The notes: generated by a model not told the origin, from the sequence alone. DNA of 64,000 nucleotides from CAWAPD01 sp963783865 (GCA_963783865.1 CAWAPD010000005.1:1-64000); one strand, 5' to 3'. Positions 1-10,423 are shown, counted from the first letter of the stretch. Numbers and translations are program-made.

Positions 1-179
1 GACGTTTGCGATCAACTGACTATCCGATCAGCAACCCAAGGCTCGGAACCTGACGCTGAGTGGATGAGAATGCCGGCGCCGGGCCACGAGTCTCTCGTCG
101 AGCTCGGTCGGACTCGCCAATGGCACGGTACCTCCGTTGCTTGAAGCTTCGTCGCCCACGCTGGAAGACTGTGACTGTG

Positions 180-1232
180 ATGGCCACAGCTCGTGTCAGT
201 CGGGACCATTCAATCGACGCCCTGAGGGGATTCGCGATACTCCTCGTCGTGTTCGGCCATGCCATCCAGCAAAGCTCTGTTGGCTTCGACGATAGCGTGG
301 TGTTTCGTCTCATTTACTCGTTCCACATGCCTCTGTTCATGTTCATCAGCGGCTACCTGGCTTTTGGCAGAGTCGAACACCGTGTTTGGCCGGTGGTCCG
401 GAGGAAGTTCGCTCAGCTTGCTCTACCGTTCATTGTCTGGAGCGTTGTCGTCTCATTGCTCAATGATCGATCGGGCAGTCGGCTACCGGGTGACCTGAGG
501 CTCCTCTAAGGTCTCCGGATAATGGTATATAATTCTTTGGGTTCTCTTCCTGGCCTTCTGTCTGATCTCAATTCTTCGTATCACGGACCGGGTCCCGGCC
601 GAACTCACGATTCTGGGAGCAGTAGTAGGTCTCTACGTCATCAAAGTCCCTCAGATGGGAATTGGGCTGCTCGCTTGGCATTTCCCTTTCTTTCGGGGCT
701 GGCTATCTATACTTCAAGCATCGCGCCACGGTCACGCGGTTCCGCTTACCCTGTTCGGGTTGTCGCTCGCGGCGTTCGCACTCCTCGAGCCGAGTTGGCA
801 CCGGATGACCGAGCCGTGGTTCGTTACATGGCTTGGGGATCAGGGAGTACCGGTAACCAGCAAGTTGACGCTCCTGTATCGGTACGTCGTCGCCTTCGCG
901 GGTATCGGCACGTTCTGGAGCATCTTCGTCTTCTACGGACGCAGACTCGGGCGAAGTCTGATGACGTCGCTTGGTTTGGACTGGTGACCATGGACATATA
1001 CGTGAGCCACGAGATTTTCACAGGACTGGGGTGGTGGCCAGCCACTCCAGTGTGGCTAGCTGTGCTCATTTCCTTCGCGGCAGGGGTCGTGGGCTCCCTC
1101 GCCCTGTCCCTGCTGATACGCCAGAGTCGCTTTGCTGCCGGAATCCTCCTGGGCAATCGCTCGTTGCCTCGTACTCTGTTTCCGCCAATCGCCCGTGAAG
1201 GATGGCGCGGTCCAGGCATGGGGCCGCCCTAA
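180..1232 (+). pseudogene. acyltransferase 3 family (OafA-like) membrane O-acyltransferase, frame broken
   Basis: Multi-pass membrane enzyme that would transfer acyl groups (usually acetyl) onto a surface sugar. The first segment, from ATG 180, shows the family signature: an ALRGFAILLVVFGHA stretch with the catalytic-type His, then FHMPLFMFISGY and a basic loop. It stops at 509. The protein continues in the +1 frame (about 523-987, hydrophobic, including WVLFLAFCLISIL) and finishes in the original frame (about 975-1232) with two more membrane segments. Two frame changes (near 500-520 and 970) break it as given. The total length of about 350 residues is normal for the family, so sequencing error is as likely as a real pseudogene. 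It is the leftmost gene of the polysaccharide locus, so it probably decorates the glycan made here. Family assignment is firm; the acceptor is unknown. Confidence 0.75.
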
Positions 1233-1566
1233 CCTAAGGCCGGGAACTAACGTCACTGGCGGCACTTGAGATCGTCTCGGGTCGTCGTGCCAGCGGAAGC
1301 TTGTGCGGAGAGTGGGGAGAGGGCGGGTTGCGCCATCTACTACGACCGTCACTTTCTACTCACCGTGTAGTCTCGACTTGCGCTGACTGGGCCGTCTTGG
1401 GCGATGGCGCCCCACAGGGACTCAGATGTGCGCACGTCGAGGCAGTCCAAGAGTGGGTCACCCGTGGGCGCCGGGCTATGCGAATCGCTGGTACGATGTG
1501 TCGATGGCAAGTCGGAGTCGGGTCACGCTATGAGCGGAGTGAGTTGCGGTTGGCGGTAGGCGGGAA
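1233..1566. other. intergenic region, no gene recognised
   Basis: Between the acyltransferase and the ABC permease there is no reading frame with family-like features; the short open frame from 1301 has no recognisable content. Some weak -10-like hexamers (for example TACGAT at about 1492) are present without a convincing -35 element. Confidence 0.4.
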
Positions 1567-2420
1567 ATGAAGGCGACCTCGGATACCTCAGTGCCGGGGT
1601 TTGTCGTCTTTGAACGGAAGCGCGGCTGGTCGGCGCTCGAGCTGCGCGAGCTGTGGAAGTACCGCGAGCTGCTCTACTTCCTCACCTGGCGCGACATCCT
1701 CGTCCGCTACAAGCAGGCGGTCATCGGCGTCGCCTGGGCGGTCCTGCAGCCGCTGCTCACGATGGTCGTCTTCACGGTCGTCTTCAACAAGGTGCTGGGC
1801 GTCAAGAGCCCGTCCTCTGACGTGCCCTATGCGGTCTTCAGCTTCACTGGGCTGCTTGCCTGGCACTTCTTCGCCGGGGCGCTGACGCGCTCCGGGGTGA
1901 GCCTCGTCGGCAACGCCAACCTGCTCACCAAGGTCTACTTCCCGCGCCTGGTGATCCCGATCTCGGCCGTGCTCGGCGGGCTCGTCGACCTCGGCATCTC
2001 CTTCGTCGTGCTGCTCGGGCTCATGGCCGCCTACGGCATCGCGCCCACGTGGCACATCGTCTTCCTGCCGCTGTTCGTTGTGCTGGCGTTCGCTGACGGC
2101 GCTTGCCGTCAGCCTCTGGCTCAGCGCGCTCAACGTGCTCTACCGCGACGTGCAGTACGTGATTCCGTTCCTGGTGCAGCTGTGGATGTTCGTGAGCCCG
2201 GTGATCTACCCGATCAGCAAGATCCCCGCCGGCCCGCTGCGGGTCGCTTTCGCCCTCAACCCGATGACGGGCGTGATCGGCGGCTTTCGCTGGGCGTTGC
2301 TCGGTCAGCAGTTCCCCGGCGGCTACATGTGGATCTCGATCGCCGTGGTCGCGCGTGCTGCTCGTCGGCGGCCTCTTCTACTTCAAGCGCATGGAGCGCG
2401 TGTTCGCCGATGTGGTGTAG
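1567..2420 (+). CDS. ABC-2 type polysaccharide export permease (Wzm-like), two +1 frameshifts as given
   Basis: Membrane half of an ABC exporter that moves a finished lipid-linked polysaccharide across the cytoplasmic membrane. The N-terminus carries the family hallmark (ELWKYRELLYFLTWRDILVRYKQ, cited in part) followed by GVAWAVLQPLLTMVVF and about six hydrophobic segments, ending in FKRMERVFADVV. Near 2085 the reading frame moves by +1 (removing one G restores AFLTALAVSLWLSALN), and again near 2350 (removing one C restores VLLVGGLFYF). The corrected length of about 284 residues is typical. The gene stops 8 nt before the ATPase gene, so the two form an operon and one transporter. The breaks are most likely sequence errors because both flanks remain fully conserved. 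Confidence 0.85.
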
Positions 2421-2428
2421 GAGCACGC

Positions 2429-3783
2429 ATGAGCGACGTCGTCCTGCGCACGGTCGGTCTCGGCAAGATGTACCACATCGGCGGCGAGCGCGAGCAGTAC
2501 CGCACGTTGCGCGACACGCTCGTGCAGACTGCGAAGCGGCCGATCGAGCGCATCCGCCACCCGGGCGCGGCCACGCATCGCTCGGAGGAGCTCTGGGCGC
2601 TCAGGGACGTCGACCTCGAGGTAAGGCGGGGAGAGGTGCTGGGCGTGGTCGGTTAGAATGGTGTGGGGAAGAGAGAGATGATGAAGGTAATATGGTGCAC
2701 ACGGCGAGGTGCTGGGCATCATCGGCCGCAACGGCGCCGGCAAGAGCACGCTGCTCAAGGTGCTCTCGCACATCACCGAGCCGACCGAGGGCCGGGTCGA
2801 GATCAGCGGGCGGGTCGGCAGCCTGCTGGAGGTGGGCACCGGCTTCCACCCCGAGCTCACCGGCCGCGAGAACATCCACCTGAACGGCGCGATCCTCGGC
2901 ATGACGCAGGGCCGAGATCAGGAGCAGGTTCGACGAGATCGTCGAGTTCAGCCGAGATCGGCAAGTTCCTCGACACGCCGGTGAAGCGCTACTCCAGCGG
3001 CATGTACGTGCGCCTGGCCTTCGCCGTGGCGGCGCACCTGGACCCCGAGATCCTGCATCGTCGACGAGGTGCTGGCGGTCGGCGACGCTCGCGTTCCAGA
3101 AGAAGTGCCTGGGCAAGATGGAGCGACGTCGCGAGGGCGGGCGCACGGTGCTTTTCGTGAGCCACAACATGCAGTCGATCCGCAGCCTGTGCACGGCCGC
3201 GGTTCAGCTCGACGCAGGTCACGTGCGCAATGCGGGCAACGTGGAGGACGTCGTCACCGGCTATCTCAGCCAGCAGAGCGATTCCGTCGCAAGCGTAGCT
3301 TGGGCTACGGGTGACGGCCCTGGCGACGACGTCGCGCGACTCGTCGCGGTCGAGGTACTCGACAGCGCCGGCGCTGCGACTGGGATGGTCTGGACGGGAG
3401 AACCCTCCTATATTCGAATGGTCGTGGACCTGGCTCGCGACGATCCGGCCATGTGCATCGGCTTTGACCTGGCGACCACCGACGGAGTCGTGGTGTTCCG
3501 GAGCTACCAGACAGACACCGCCGAGGACGCTTGGCCGAAGCTGCACACCGGGAGAAACACGTTGCGCTGCAGGATCCCGCCATGGGTGCTCAACAGCGGG
3601 AGGTACGTGGTGATGCCGCGTATCTCACTCCATTTCATCCGATGGATCGTCCACAGCGACGGCGTCGTTTCGTTTGAGGTCCACCGAGACGCGGGGCTCT
3701 CGCCCTACATGACAAGCGAACGGCCGGGTGCCATCGCACCCATCCTTGAGTGGGAACTCGAGAGCGTGGTCAACGTCAGCTGA
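2429..3783 (+). CDS. polysaccharide ABC exporter ATPase (Wzt-like) with C-terminal sugar-binding domain; frame disrupted by a 73-bp duplication and four +1 shifts
   Basis: Energises the exporter encoded just upstream. The N-terminus (MSDVVLRTVGLGKMYHIG) leads into GEVLGIIGRNGAGKSTLLKVL (Walker A, about 2706-2765), the ENIHLNGAILGM region, YSSGMYVRLAFAVAAHLDPEIL (signature region) and VLFVSHN (H-loop). From about 3290 a C-terminal beta-rich domain typical of Wzt proteins follows (…GFDLATTDGVVVFRSYQTD…), which in that family recognises the glycan end. As given, the frame is broken by a garbled tandem duplication at 2631-2699 and by single extra bases near 2911, 2953, 3056 and 3086; removing them gives a continuous protein of about 425 residues. 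The C-terminal domain is visibly less GC-rich than the ATPase domain, suggesting domain exchange. Function is confident; the glycan specificity is unknown. Confidence 0.82.
2631..2773 (+). repeat. 73-bp offset tandem near-duplication with a C-free garbled first copy
   Basis: GAGGTGCTGGGC at 2633-2644 recurs at 2706-2717, and the following bases align one-to-one at an offset of 73. In 2651-2697 no C occurs at all: all 17 C positions of the matching stretch 2724-2770 read T, A or G, while 26 of the 30 non-C positions are identical. The second copy encodes the Walker A motif of the ATPase; the first contains an in-frame TAG. This pattern looks like a read or assembly artefact in which C calls failed, not like biological divergence. 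Confidence 0.85.
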
Positions 3784-3804
3784 TGTCGGCGATGACTCTG
3801 ACCT

Positions 3805-5253
3805 ATGAGTAGCGCGTCCGTTCCGAGGGCACTCGTCGACGTGGCGGTGAGGAAGCCGGTCGTCGTCGGCGCTCAGCCTGCTCGTCGGCGTCCTTTGTGG
3901 CTATGCGGCCTCCGTGCATTCGCTTCGACTGATTGCACTACTCTTCGCGCTGCTCTTGGTGGTCGGCGCCCTGTCCCTGGGACCGCAGCGAGCTACCCTT
4001 GCGGCCTTCATCCTCATGCCCTTGCCCATTGCCGTGGGCTCTCTCTCAATGCCGTTGGCGTGGGCGCTTGTGGCGGTTACGGCCGTCATGGTGCTGGCTG
4101 AAGCGGGTGTTGCGCGGCGAAAGCGTCACTTGCGCATTGGATGGTGGGATGTCGCCGTGCCGGCCGCGATCGGGCTGTCCGCGGTCGCCTCTCAACTCAT
4201 CGCAAGCTCCAGCGGCGGGTTGGGTGTCAGGAACGGCCCGCTCGGTGCGCTGGCGGCTGGGCTGGTCTTCTACTGGGCGATGTACGTCGTCATTGACAGC
4301 GACGCGGCTGTTTGGCTCGGCATCCAAGCATTCGCGGCTGCGGCTTGTTTCGCGGCCCTGATCGCGACCGCACAACTCGCCATGCCTGGTCTTCCGTGGA
4401 CCAGAGTCTTCCCGGTCGCCTCGATAGTCGGGGCAGGGTACACCAGAGTCACCGCGCCCCTGGGGGACTACGAGCTGTTGCCGAGTTCCTCGCGCTGGGT
4501 TCGGTCGCATGCTTGTGGCTTGCGCTTCGATCCGGCGGATCGCGCGCGCTCAGTTGGACCGTGGGCGGGTTGTGGTGTGGAACTCTGGTACTGACAACAG
4601 GGACACGAGGCGGAGCGATCATTCTGCTGCTGGGTTACGTGGCGGTCGTGGCGTCGCCGCGCAGTCATCTGAGCCGACGGATCCGGGGAGCGGTGATCAC
4701 GGTCTGCGCCGTGGTGCTGCTCGTGTTCTTGGCCGGCTTCCTGAGCAGCAAAGGAGACTTGGTTCAACGTCTCGAGGCAACCCCTACCCACGGAAGTGCT
4801 GCGACAATACTCAACCGGCAGGGAGTGTGGCAGGAGTTCCTGCAGCGCATCGACACCGGCACCAAGGTGGTTGTTGGAACGGGGCCCGGGTCCGAATTCG
4901 CGGTCAGCTACCCACACAGTCTGTACATCTTCATGCTCTATACACAGGGCGTTGTCGGGCTGGCGCTGCTCGGGGTCTTCTTCCTCAGTGTGGTCTGGCG
5001 CCTGTTGACCAAAGCACGCCGGAATCCACGGGCGGCGCCCCTGAGACTGATCGCACTGTTGCTGGTCTTGTTCCTGCTAGACGAAGTGAAGGTTGAGTTC
5101 ACGCGTCTGTTCGGCTACCAGGTCTTCATCTGGGGCCTCGTGGGTTTGGGTCTAGCCGCATGCCGTGTCTACTCGGCAGAGGAGCGGCGATTCCAGGGGA
5201 GCAGAAGGAACTCACCGAGGGGCTCAGGGGGTCGTCCAGTCGTCACCGGGTGA
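3805..5253 (+). CDS. O-antigen ligase/polymerase family membrane protein (Wzy_C-like), frameshifted
   Basis: Integral membrane protein of about 480 residues that would polymerise or ligate oligosaccharide units on the outer face of the membrane. Alternating hydrophobic segments (LRLIALLFALLLVVGAL, AAGLVFYWAMYVV, VACLWLALRSG) surround the family's key loop with TRGGAI near 4606-4620 and a long external segment with the GTGPGSEFAVSYPHSLYIFM region (about 4876-4935; the PHS motif is typical of WaaL/Wzy). Two frame changes occur: near 3860 (one extra base) and near 4485 (net -1 or +2). It follows the ABC exporter by 21 nt. An ABC-exported glycan does not need Wzy, so this protein more likely serves ligation or a second glycan. 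Family good, exact reaction uncertain. Confidence 0.75.
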
Positions 5254-5268
5254 CGACCGGCAACTAGA

Positions 5269-6288
5269 GTGAAGCGTTTGCGAGTCCTGTACTGCGCGCT
5301 GGGCGACGACTACGGGGAGCCGAGTCGTGGACCGAGCTTCGAGGCCGTCAACTTCCAGTCCACACTGGAACACATGGATCTCGAACTCCGTCACTTCGAT
5401 ATCGCTAGGGAGATCCTGGCTCACGGCTACTGGGCTGCCAACAAAGAGCTCGAGCGGCTTGTCGAGTCGTGGGCCCCCGACGTGCTTTTCTCGGTCATGT
5501 TCGAAGAGCAGCTCGATCGGGAGACCGTACGGCGCATATCTCAGCGCAAGGCTTGCAGTACGGTGGCCTGGTTCTGCGACGATCATTGGCGCTTCGACAC
5601 GTACTCCAAGTACTGGGCAGAGGCCTTTCAGTGGGTCGTCACCACCCAGCAGGAGGCCGTGGCGAAGTATCGAGCCATCGGCCAGAGCAACGTTGTTTGC
5701 TCGCAGTGGGGGTGCAACCACTTCGCCTACACGCCCCGTCACGGGGGCGAGTACGGGGTCACGTTCGTGGGCCAGCCTCATGGACAGCGGCGTCGAATGG
5801 TCGAGCGGCTCAAGCGCGCTGGGATGCCCGTCGACACGTGGGGGAGAGGGTGGCCGAGCGGTCCGATCGCCTTTGACGCAATGCTTGAGGTGTTCACCGG
5901 CAGCGCGGTCAACTTGAACTTCTCCGCGTCGTCTACGGGGCGTCGGACGTTGGCCGGTCGGCGCGTGTCGTCCCAGGTGAAGGGGCGAGTCTTCGAGGTT
6001 CCCGGGTGTCTGGGCTGCCTTCTGACAGAATGGGCGCCGGGTCTGGATGCCTTCTATGAGCCTGACCGAGAGGTGGTCGTCTTCCGCAGTCCAGATGAGA
6101 TGATTCGCAAGGCGCGCTGGCTTCTCAGCGACCCCGACGCCAGGTCGGCCATTGCGAAGGCCGGCTACGAACGTACCCTGCGAGACCACACGTTCGTTCA
6201 TCGGCTTACGGATGTCTTTCACCAGATAGGGGTCATCGATGCCGACGAGGTGGCCCGACAACTGCGCCTGGCGGGCTGCAGCCCTTGA
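5269..6288 (+). CDS. CgeB-like glycosyltransferase (glycosyl transferases group 1 C-terminal domain)
   Basis: Intact 339-residue protein starting with GTG 5269. The N-terminal half has a degenerate nucleotide-sugar fold (VLYCALGDDYGEPSRGPSF; APDVLFSVMFEEQLD; TVAWFCDDHWRFDTYSKYW). The C-terminal half has the CgeB/DUF3880-type ending: GVTFVGQPHGQRRRMVERL, then KGRVFEVPGCLGCLLTEWAPGLDAFYEPDREVVVF and a short helical tail beginning DEMIRKARWLL. Such proteins transfer sugars within capsule, spore-coat or O-antigen clusters. It starts 15 nt after the ligase-like gene in the same transcription unit. A second member of this family lies at 23.4-24.5 kb. The sugar donor cannot be read from sequence. 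Confidence 0.72.
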   Translation: MKRLRVLYCALGDDYGEPSRGPSFEAVNFQSTLEHMDLELRHFDIAREILAHGYWAANKELERLVESWAPDVLFSVMFEEQLDRETVRRISQRKACSTVAWFCDDHWRFDTYSKYWAEAFQWVVTTQQEAVAKYRAIGQSNVVCSQWGCNHFAYTPRHGGEYGVTFVGQPHGQRRRMVERLKRAGMPVDTWGRGWPSGPIAFDAMLEVFTGSAVNLNFSASSTGRRTLAGRRVSSQVKGRVFEVPGCLGCLLTEWAPGLDAFYEPDREVVVFRSPDEMIRKARWLLSDPDARSAIAKAGYERTLRDHTFVHRLTDVFHQIGVIDADEVARQLRLAGCSP

Positions 6289-6320
6289 GTGTGCGGGGGG
6301 TCGCGACTCGTCGGGGGTCA

Positions 6321-7244
6321 ATGGCGTTGATCATTCCGACGCGCAATCGAGCGGATGACTTGCGCCGATGTCTTGAGAGCCTCGATGGCGAGACCCTGAC
6401 GCCCGACGTCGTCGTTGTCGCCGACTGTAGCGACGATGGATCAGCATCGGATGTCGCGGATGAGTGGAGCCGGCGCAGTGCGTCGGAAGTCATCTTCCTG
6501 AGCTGCCCGCTCCGTGGCCTGACAGCCCAGCGCAACTTCGGCCTGGCCCACGTTCCGGACGGTATCGACTACATCGCCTTCTCGGACGATGACATCGTCT
6601 TCGCATCCGACTACCACGAGCGCCTGGTGAACCTCATAGAACAGCAAGCCGCTGAAGGTGTCATTGCTGTTGCGGGTGCGACTGCCAGGGAACCCGATCC
6701 GAGCGACGATAGTCATGTGCGACACTGGTTGCGCAGGCTGTTTCTCCTTGAGGCAGCGGTGCAAAGAGGGCAAGTACTGACTTCAGGGGTCAACGTCCGT
6801 CCGCCCGACTCCGGTGGCCCCGTTGAAGTGGGTTGGCTTTTCGGTTGCGGCCTCTACTCAGCGGAGCTCGCCTTGGCCACACCCTTTGCCGAGGAACTTC
6901 CGGGGTATGCGACCTACGAGGATGTCGACTACTCTCTTTGCATTGGGCGGTCTGGTCGTCTACTCGTGGACCCTGAGGCTCGTGTTGTCCATGCCCACAG
7001 TGCGGTCGGACGACCCTCGGACCGCGATCTCATGCGCATGGCTGTACGAAACCGGCATTGGCTCGTGGCCAGACACCGCCAGAGCGGTCTGAGTCTCGTG
7101 GCCTTCTGGTGGAGCATTCTGGGTCAGGCTGCCATGCTGACCGTATCCGCTGGCCTACGAAGACGAACAGGCGCGCGTGAGGTCTTGCCCGGATTGCTGG
7201 CAGGTGTGCGAGACATCCTTGGGGAGTGGCGAGCCCGACGATGA
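6321..7244 (+). CDS. glycosyltransferase family 2
   Basis: Cytoplasmic GT-A fold transferase of about 307 residues. It opens with MALIIPTRNRADDLRRCLESL, the DXD-type metal site is FSDDDIVF, and the acceptor-side motif is YEDVDYSLCIGRSGR, as in rhamnosyl- and galactofuranosyl-type GT2 enzymes. The C-terminal part has hydrophobic stretches (VAFWWSILGQAAMLTVSAG) that may contact the membrane. An upstream in-frame TTG at 6285 overlaps the previous stop, but ATG 6321 sits directly before the first beta strand, after GGGGG, and is preferred. Its TGA overlaps the next ATG (7241), which implies translational coupling. Confidence 0.8.
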   Translation: MALIIPTRNRADDLRRCLESLDGETLTPDVVVVADCSDDGSASDVADEWSRRSASEVIFLSCPLRGLTAQRNFGLAHVPDGIDYIAFSDDDIVFASDYHERLVNLIEQQAAEGVIAVAGATAREPDPSDDSHVRHWLRRLFLLEAAVQRGQVLTSGVNVRPPDSGGPVEVGWLFGCGLYSAELALATPFAEELPGYATYEDVDYSLCIGRSGRLLVDPEARVVHAHSAVGRPSDRDLMRMAVRNRHWLVARHRQSGLSLVAFWWSILGQAAMLTVSAGLRRRTGAREVLPGLLAGVRDILGEWRARR

Positions 7245-8177
7245 CGACGAAACCACTCGGCTTGACCGTCATCCTTCTCGATGCGGACCCGGCTGCCGCC
7301 GACGCAGCCAGGGAGATCCTGCTGAGAGGAGAGTTGGGTTCTGCGAACGCAGCCATCGTGTGCTGCGTGCCCGGCACTGGCGGGCACGGTCTCCCAACCT
7401 CGACACAGTCCCGCCCGGCTATCTGGCCGACAGAGTGTCCAAAGAAGGGGCGCGCGGCCGCGACCTCTGCTGGATGCACTCTGCTCGGTAGGCACGGAGT
7501 ACGTTTCCTTTCTGAGGCCGCAGTCGCAACCGAGTCCACACTGGTACTCGGCGTTCTGCGCCTCGGCGGCGAGCAGTGATCGCCCGGCGGCCATTGGCGG
7601 TCCGACACTCAACTTGGCGGGTGCGCGGACAACGGCGAGGTGGCTTCGCTCAGACCAAGCCATCGCATGGGTGGATGTTCTGCGTCGGCCCAGGTCGCGC
7701 ATTGGCGATCTGCCCGCCGCGAGGCGCCGGGAGCGTGTGGCGTTCTTGTCTCAAGACAACATGATCGTGGAGACCGCGCTGGCGCTAGACGCCGTTCGCC
7801 GCCTGGGATCGACGCTGCCCTATGATCTCGGTCCGGCGATTGCTGCTGCGGCTCGCAGCCGCGGAAGAGATGTCGTCTATGACTCTGAGATGCGGATGGC
7901 GCAGCAGTTCCCGAGCGAGGTGGAGTCGGGGCCCAGCCTGGAACGCGCAGCCCAACAAGCGTTCGACGATGGCTACTATGCCGGGCTGTCCAGCTCAACC
8001 GCGGTCAGATTCGCGTTGGGTACCTTCTATGCGCTGGTCGGCACGAGATCGGCCCCCGGGCTGGCTTCGGGTGCCGCGCTGGTGGTCAAGAAGCGAGGAT
8101 GGCCGGCTGCACTGGCTGCTTCCGCGTGTCTCGCCGAAGGGATGAAAGTGGGCCACGCTGCGCGAGTTGGGTCATGA
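7241..8177 (+). pseudogene. divergent GT2-like glycosyltransferase, frame broken two or more times
   Basis: Coding content is clear but switches frame: MTTKPLGLTVILLDADPAAADAAREILL from ATG 7241, then about 7385-7490 (NLDTVPPGYLADRVSKEGARGRDLCWMHSA) in a second frame, then about 7500-8177 in a third (YVSFLRPQSQPSPHWYSAF, AAIGGPTLNLAGARTTARWL, VAFLSQDNMIVETALALD, then RRLGSTLPYDLGPAIAAAARSRG). The order 'early beta strand, a phrase like YVSFLRP, then W..AF, then GGP' resembles a GT2 scaffold with a poor DXD motif. It overlaps its neighbours by ATGA at both ends, and both neighbours are GT2 enzymes, supporting a real gene of about 310 residues. Function beyond GT2-like is not assigned; family confidence is moderate. 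Confidence 0.5.
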
Positions 8178-9101
8178 GATCGGCGCTGATTCTCTGCACG
8201 CGAGACCGACCCTCGGATGTGGACAGGCTGCTCAAGTCGTTTGCCAACCTCGCGAGACTTCCCGACTCAGTCATCGTGGTGGATTCGAGCGGCGACCTCG
8301 TGACGAAGGATCTGGTCGAGGGATTCGCGACTCTTCATCCGACAGTGATGGTGCAATGGGTTTCCTCTGAGCCTGGCCTCACCCACCAACGCATGCTTGG
8401 TATCGAGAGCCTGGATGGCGACGTGGAGGTCGTGCACTTCGTCGATGACGACGTCGTTCCGGAGCCCGACTACTTCAGCGCGATCGAGCATGAATTCGAG
8501 TGCCGACCGGATGTGCTTGGCGTTGGCGGGCGCATCACCAATCTCCCGAACCACAAACCAGACAGACTGCATCGGTTCTTGCTCCAGGACTCGGTGCGAG
8601 AAGGCGTCGTCTTGCCGTCAGGAGTGAATATCCTTGTGTTCCAAGAGACGGACGTGTGTCCGGTTCAGTGGCTCTCTGGGTGTTCGATGAGCTTCCGGCG
8701 GTCGGTGTTCTCGCGGCTGTCTTTCGACACAAGGAAGACGGGCTACTCACACGGTGAGGATGTCGACTTCACGTTTCGACTGGCGCAGATGGGGTCGGTG
8801 GTCAGCACCCCCCACGCACGGCTGGCGCATCTCTGCTCGCCTGTGAATCGCTACGAACCGACCCGATGGGAGGCCAGCGTGCTCACCACGCGACACCGGT
8901 TCGTGTGCGAAATGCGCGGTCATGGTGTCAACCGGGTCGCCTTCTGGTGGTGCGTGGGCGGGCAAACCGCCATAGCTGATCGCCAAGTACCTGCTTCATC
9001 GTCCAGGTAGTCGCACTCATCTGAACGTGCTGGTGACTGCGATTCGCCAGGTCGCGGGTGGTCCGCGGATCCCCAAGAACCCACGGCTGGGGTCGGCGTG
9101 A
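8174..9101 (+). CDS. glycosyltransferase family 2, C-terminal +1 shift
   Basis: GT-A transferase starting MRSALILCTRDRPSDVDRLL, with the metal-binding motif HFVDDDVVPEPDYFSAIE, a QWLSGCSMSFRR segment and the catalytic-side HGEDVDFTFRLAQMG. Close in layout to the GT2 at 6321-7244, so the two may be paralogues acting successively on one oligosaccharide. Near 8975 one extra base shifts the frame; with correction the protein continues LIAKYLLHRPGSRTHLNVL and ends at TGA 9099-9101. That corrected stop overlaps the GTG of the next gene (GTGA at 9098-9101), which supports the correction. About 308 residues. Confidence 0.78.
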
Positions 9102-10375
9102 ACTTGCTCTCGCGTCGCCGGGAATCGAGCGAGAGTCGTGGCAGGCGGGGCCTCGCAGTGAAGCTTCTCTGGCTCGCCGGGGACTTCCCCGGCGACGAGT
9201 CCTCCTACGAGGGCTGGTTCAATGTGACCCGCACCACCGGCCTCCGTGACTACGCTGGATTCCAGAGCGAGGTGATCAACCCGGTTTGGATGGTTCCTCC
9301 GGAACATATCGTTCGACAGGCGTCACCGGCCGCACTCGCCAGGTGGGTCCGTGCGCAACACGCAAAGTCGCGGCACGGCGCCATTGAGAATGTTCCCGTG
9401 TCTCGTCCGCGCTGGGTCTACCCGCCTCGACGGTGGTATTGGCACGTCTGGGGCGACTGGATGGCCAGGCAAGTCGGGCCAGAGATCGCCCGAAGGGCGG
9501 AGCTGTTCGAGCCAGACGTCATGGTCGCGACCCGGCTCTACCCAGAGGCCTACGCAGCGTGCTCTGTCGGGCGACGTCTCGGCCTGCCGGTTGTGGCCAT
9601 CGCCGAGGGCAGCGAACTCCTGATCGACCTGGTTGAACAACCTCGTGCCGGCCCCATTCTGTCGAAGCTCACTGAAGGGCTGGCCGGCGTGGTCTTCGTG
9701 TCTCACCACCTGAAGGATGTGGGCGATCGGCTTGGACTTCACCCGTCGCGTGATGCCGTGATTCCAAATGGCATTGACTTCACGATGTTCAGACCGGAGC
9801 AGCCGCCGGGAGGTATCTCACGGCAGCGCATCACCGCACTTGGCAATCACTTCCACGTGAAGGGCATCGACGTCCTTCTCCAGGCTATTCCCGCGCTGCT
9901 CAGGGAAGCTGGCGAGACTTTCGAGGTGGTTCTCGCCGGCGACGGACCACTTCGCTCCGAGTACGAGAAACAGGCGCGCGGGATGGGAATTGCGCGCATC
10001 GTTTCGTTCATGGGTGGGGTGAGACACCAGGACGTCCCGAAGCTGCTAGCGCGAACCTCAGTCCTGTGCATGCCGAGCAGATCTGAGGGATTGGGCATCG
10101 CGGCGCTTGAGGCAATGGCATGCGGCGTTCCAGTCGTTGCCAGCAGCGTGGGCGGGCTCACAGAGGTTGTGGACCAGGGTACAAGGGGATTCCTGGTGGA
10201 GCCGGAGTCACCGCGGGCCCTTGCGGAAGCCCTGGCACGCGCTCTGAGGACGTCTTGGGATCCAGTCTCCATTCGGGCATTCGTCCTCGAGAACTACGAT
10301 ACGCGTGCCGTTTCGCAGCGTTTGGCGGGTTTCATGGCATCAGTCGTGGCAAAGAACGCAACGGAGGAGCAATAG
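9098..10375 (+). CDS. glycosyltransferase family 4 (GT-B)
   Basis: Intact 425-residue GT-B enzyme. The N-terminal domain includes KLLWLAGDFPGDESSYEGWF and the acceptor-side VVAIAEGSELL. The C-terminal domain shows VIPNGIDFTMF, then ITALGNHFHVKGIDVLLQAI, LAGDGPLRSEYE and the donor-site motif SRSEGLGIAALEAMACGVPVV (E-x7-E type). GTG 9098 overlaps the previous stop; GTG 9158 just before KLLWLAG is an alternative start and would match the usual family N-terminus. It is the last + strand gene before an inverted paralogue-like GT. The sugar is unknown. Confidence 0.82.
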   Translation: MNLLSRRRESSESRGRRGLAVKLLWLAGDFPGDESSYEGWFNVTRTTGLRDYAGFQSEVINPVWMVPPEHIVRQASPAALARWVRAQHAKSRHGAIENVPVSRPRWVYPPRRWYWHVWGDWMARQVGPEIARRAELFEPDVMVATRLYPEAYAACSVGRRLGLPVVAIAEGSELLIDLVEQPRAGPILSKLTEGLAGVVFVSHHLKDVGDRLGLHPSRDAVIPNGIDFTMFRPEQPPGGISRQRITALGNHFHVKGIDVLLQAIPALLREAGETFEVVLAGDGPLRSEYEKQARGMGIARIVSFMGGVRHQDVPKLLARTSVLCMPSRSEGLGIAALEAMACGVPVVASSVGGLTEVVDQGTRGFLVEPESPRALAEALARALRTSWDPVSIRAFVLENYDTRAVSQRLAGFMASVVAKNATEEQ

Positions 10376-10423
10376 CCGTGCACAAGCCTGCGTCAGCTGA
10401 CACGCGCGCTACTGGGTGTGCCG

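Noticed and set aside
1301..1570. Short open frame before the ABC permease
   Set aside because: No recognisable domain, Cys/Arg/Trp-rich low-complexity content, and it overlaps the permease start.
2631..2773. Biological duplication producing a second Walker A motif
   Set aside because: Loss of all C bases in one copy and an in-frame stop fit an artefact better than a functional duplication.
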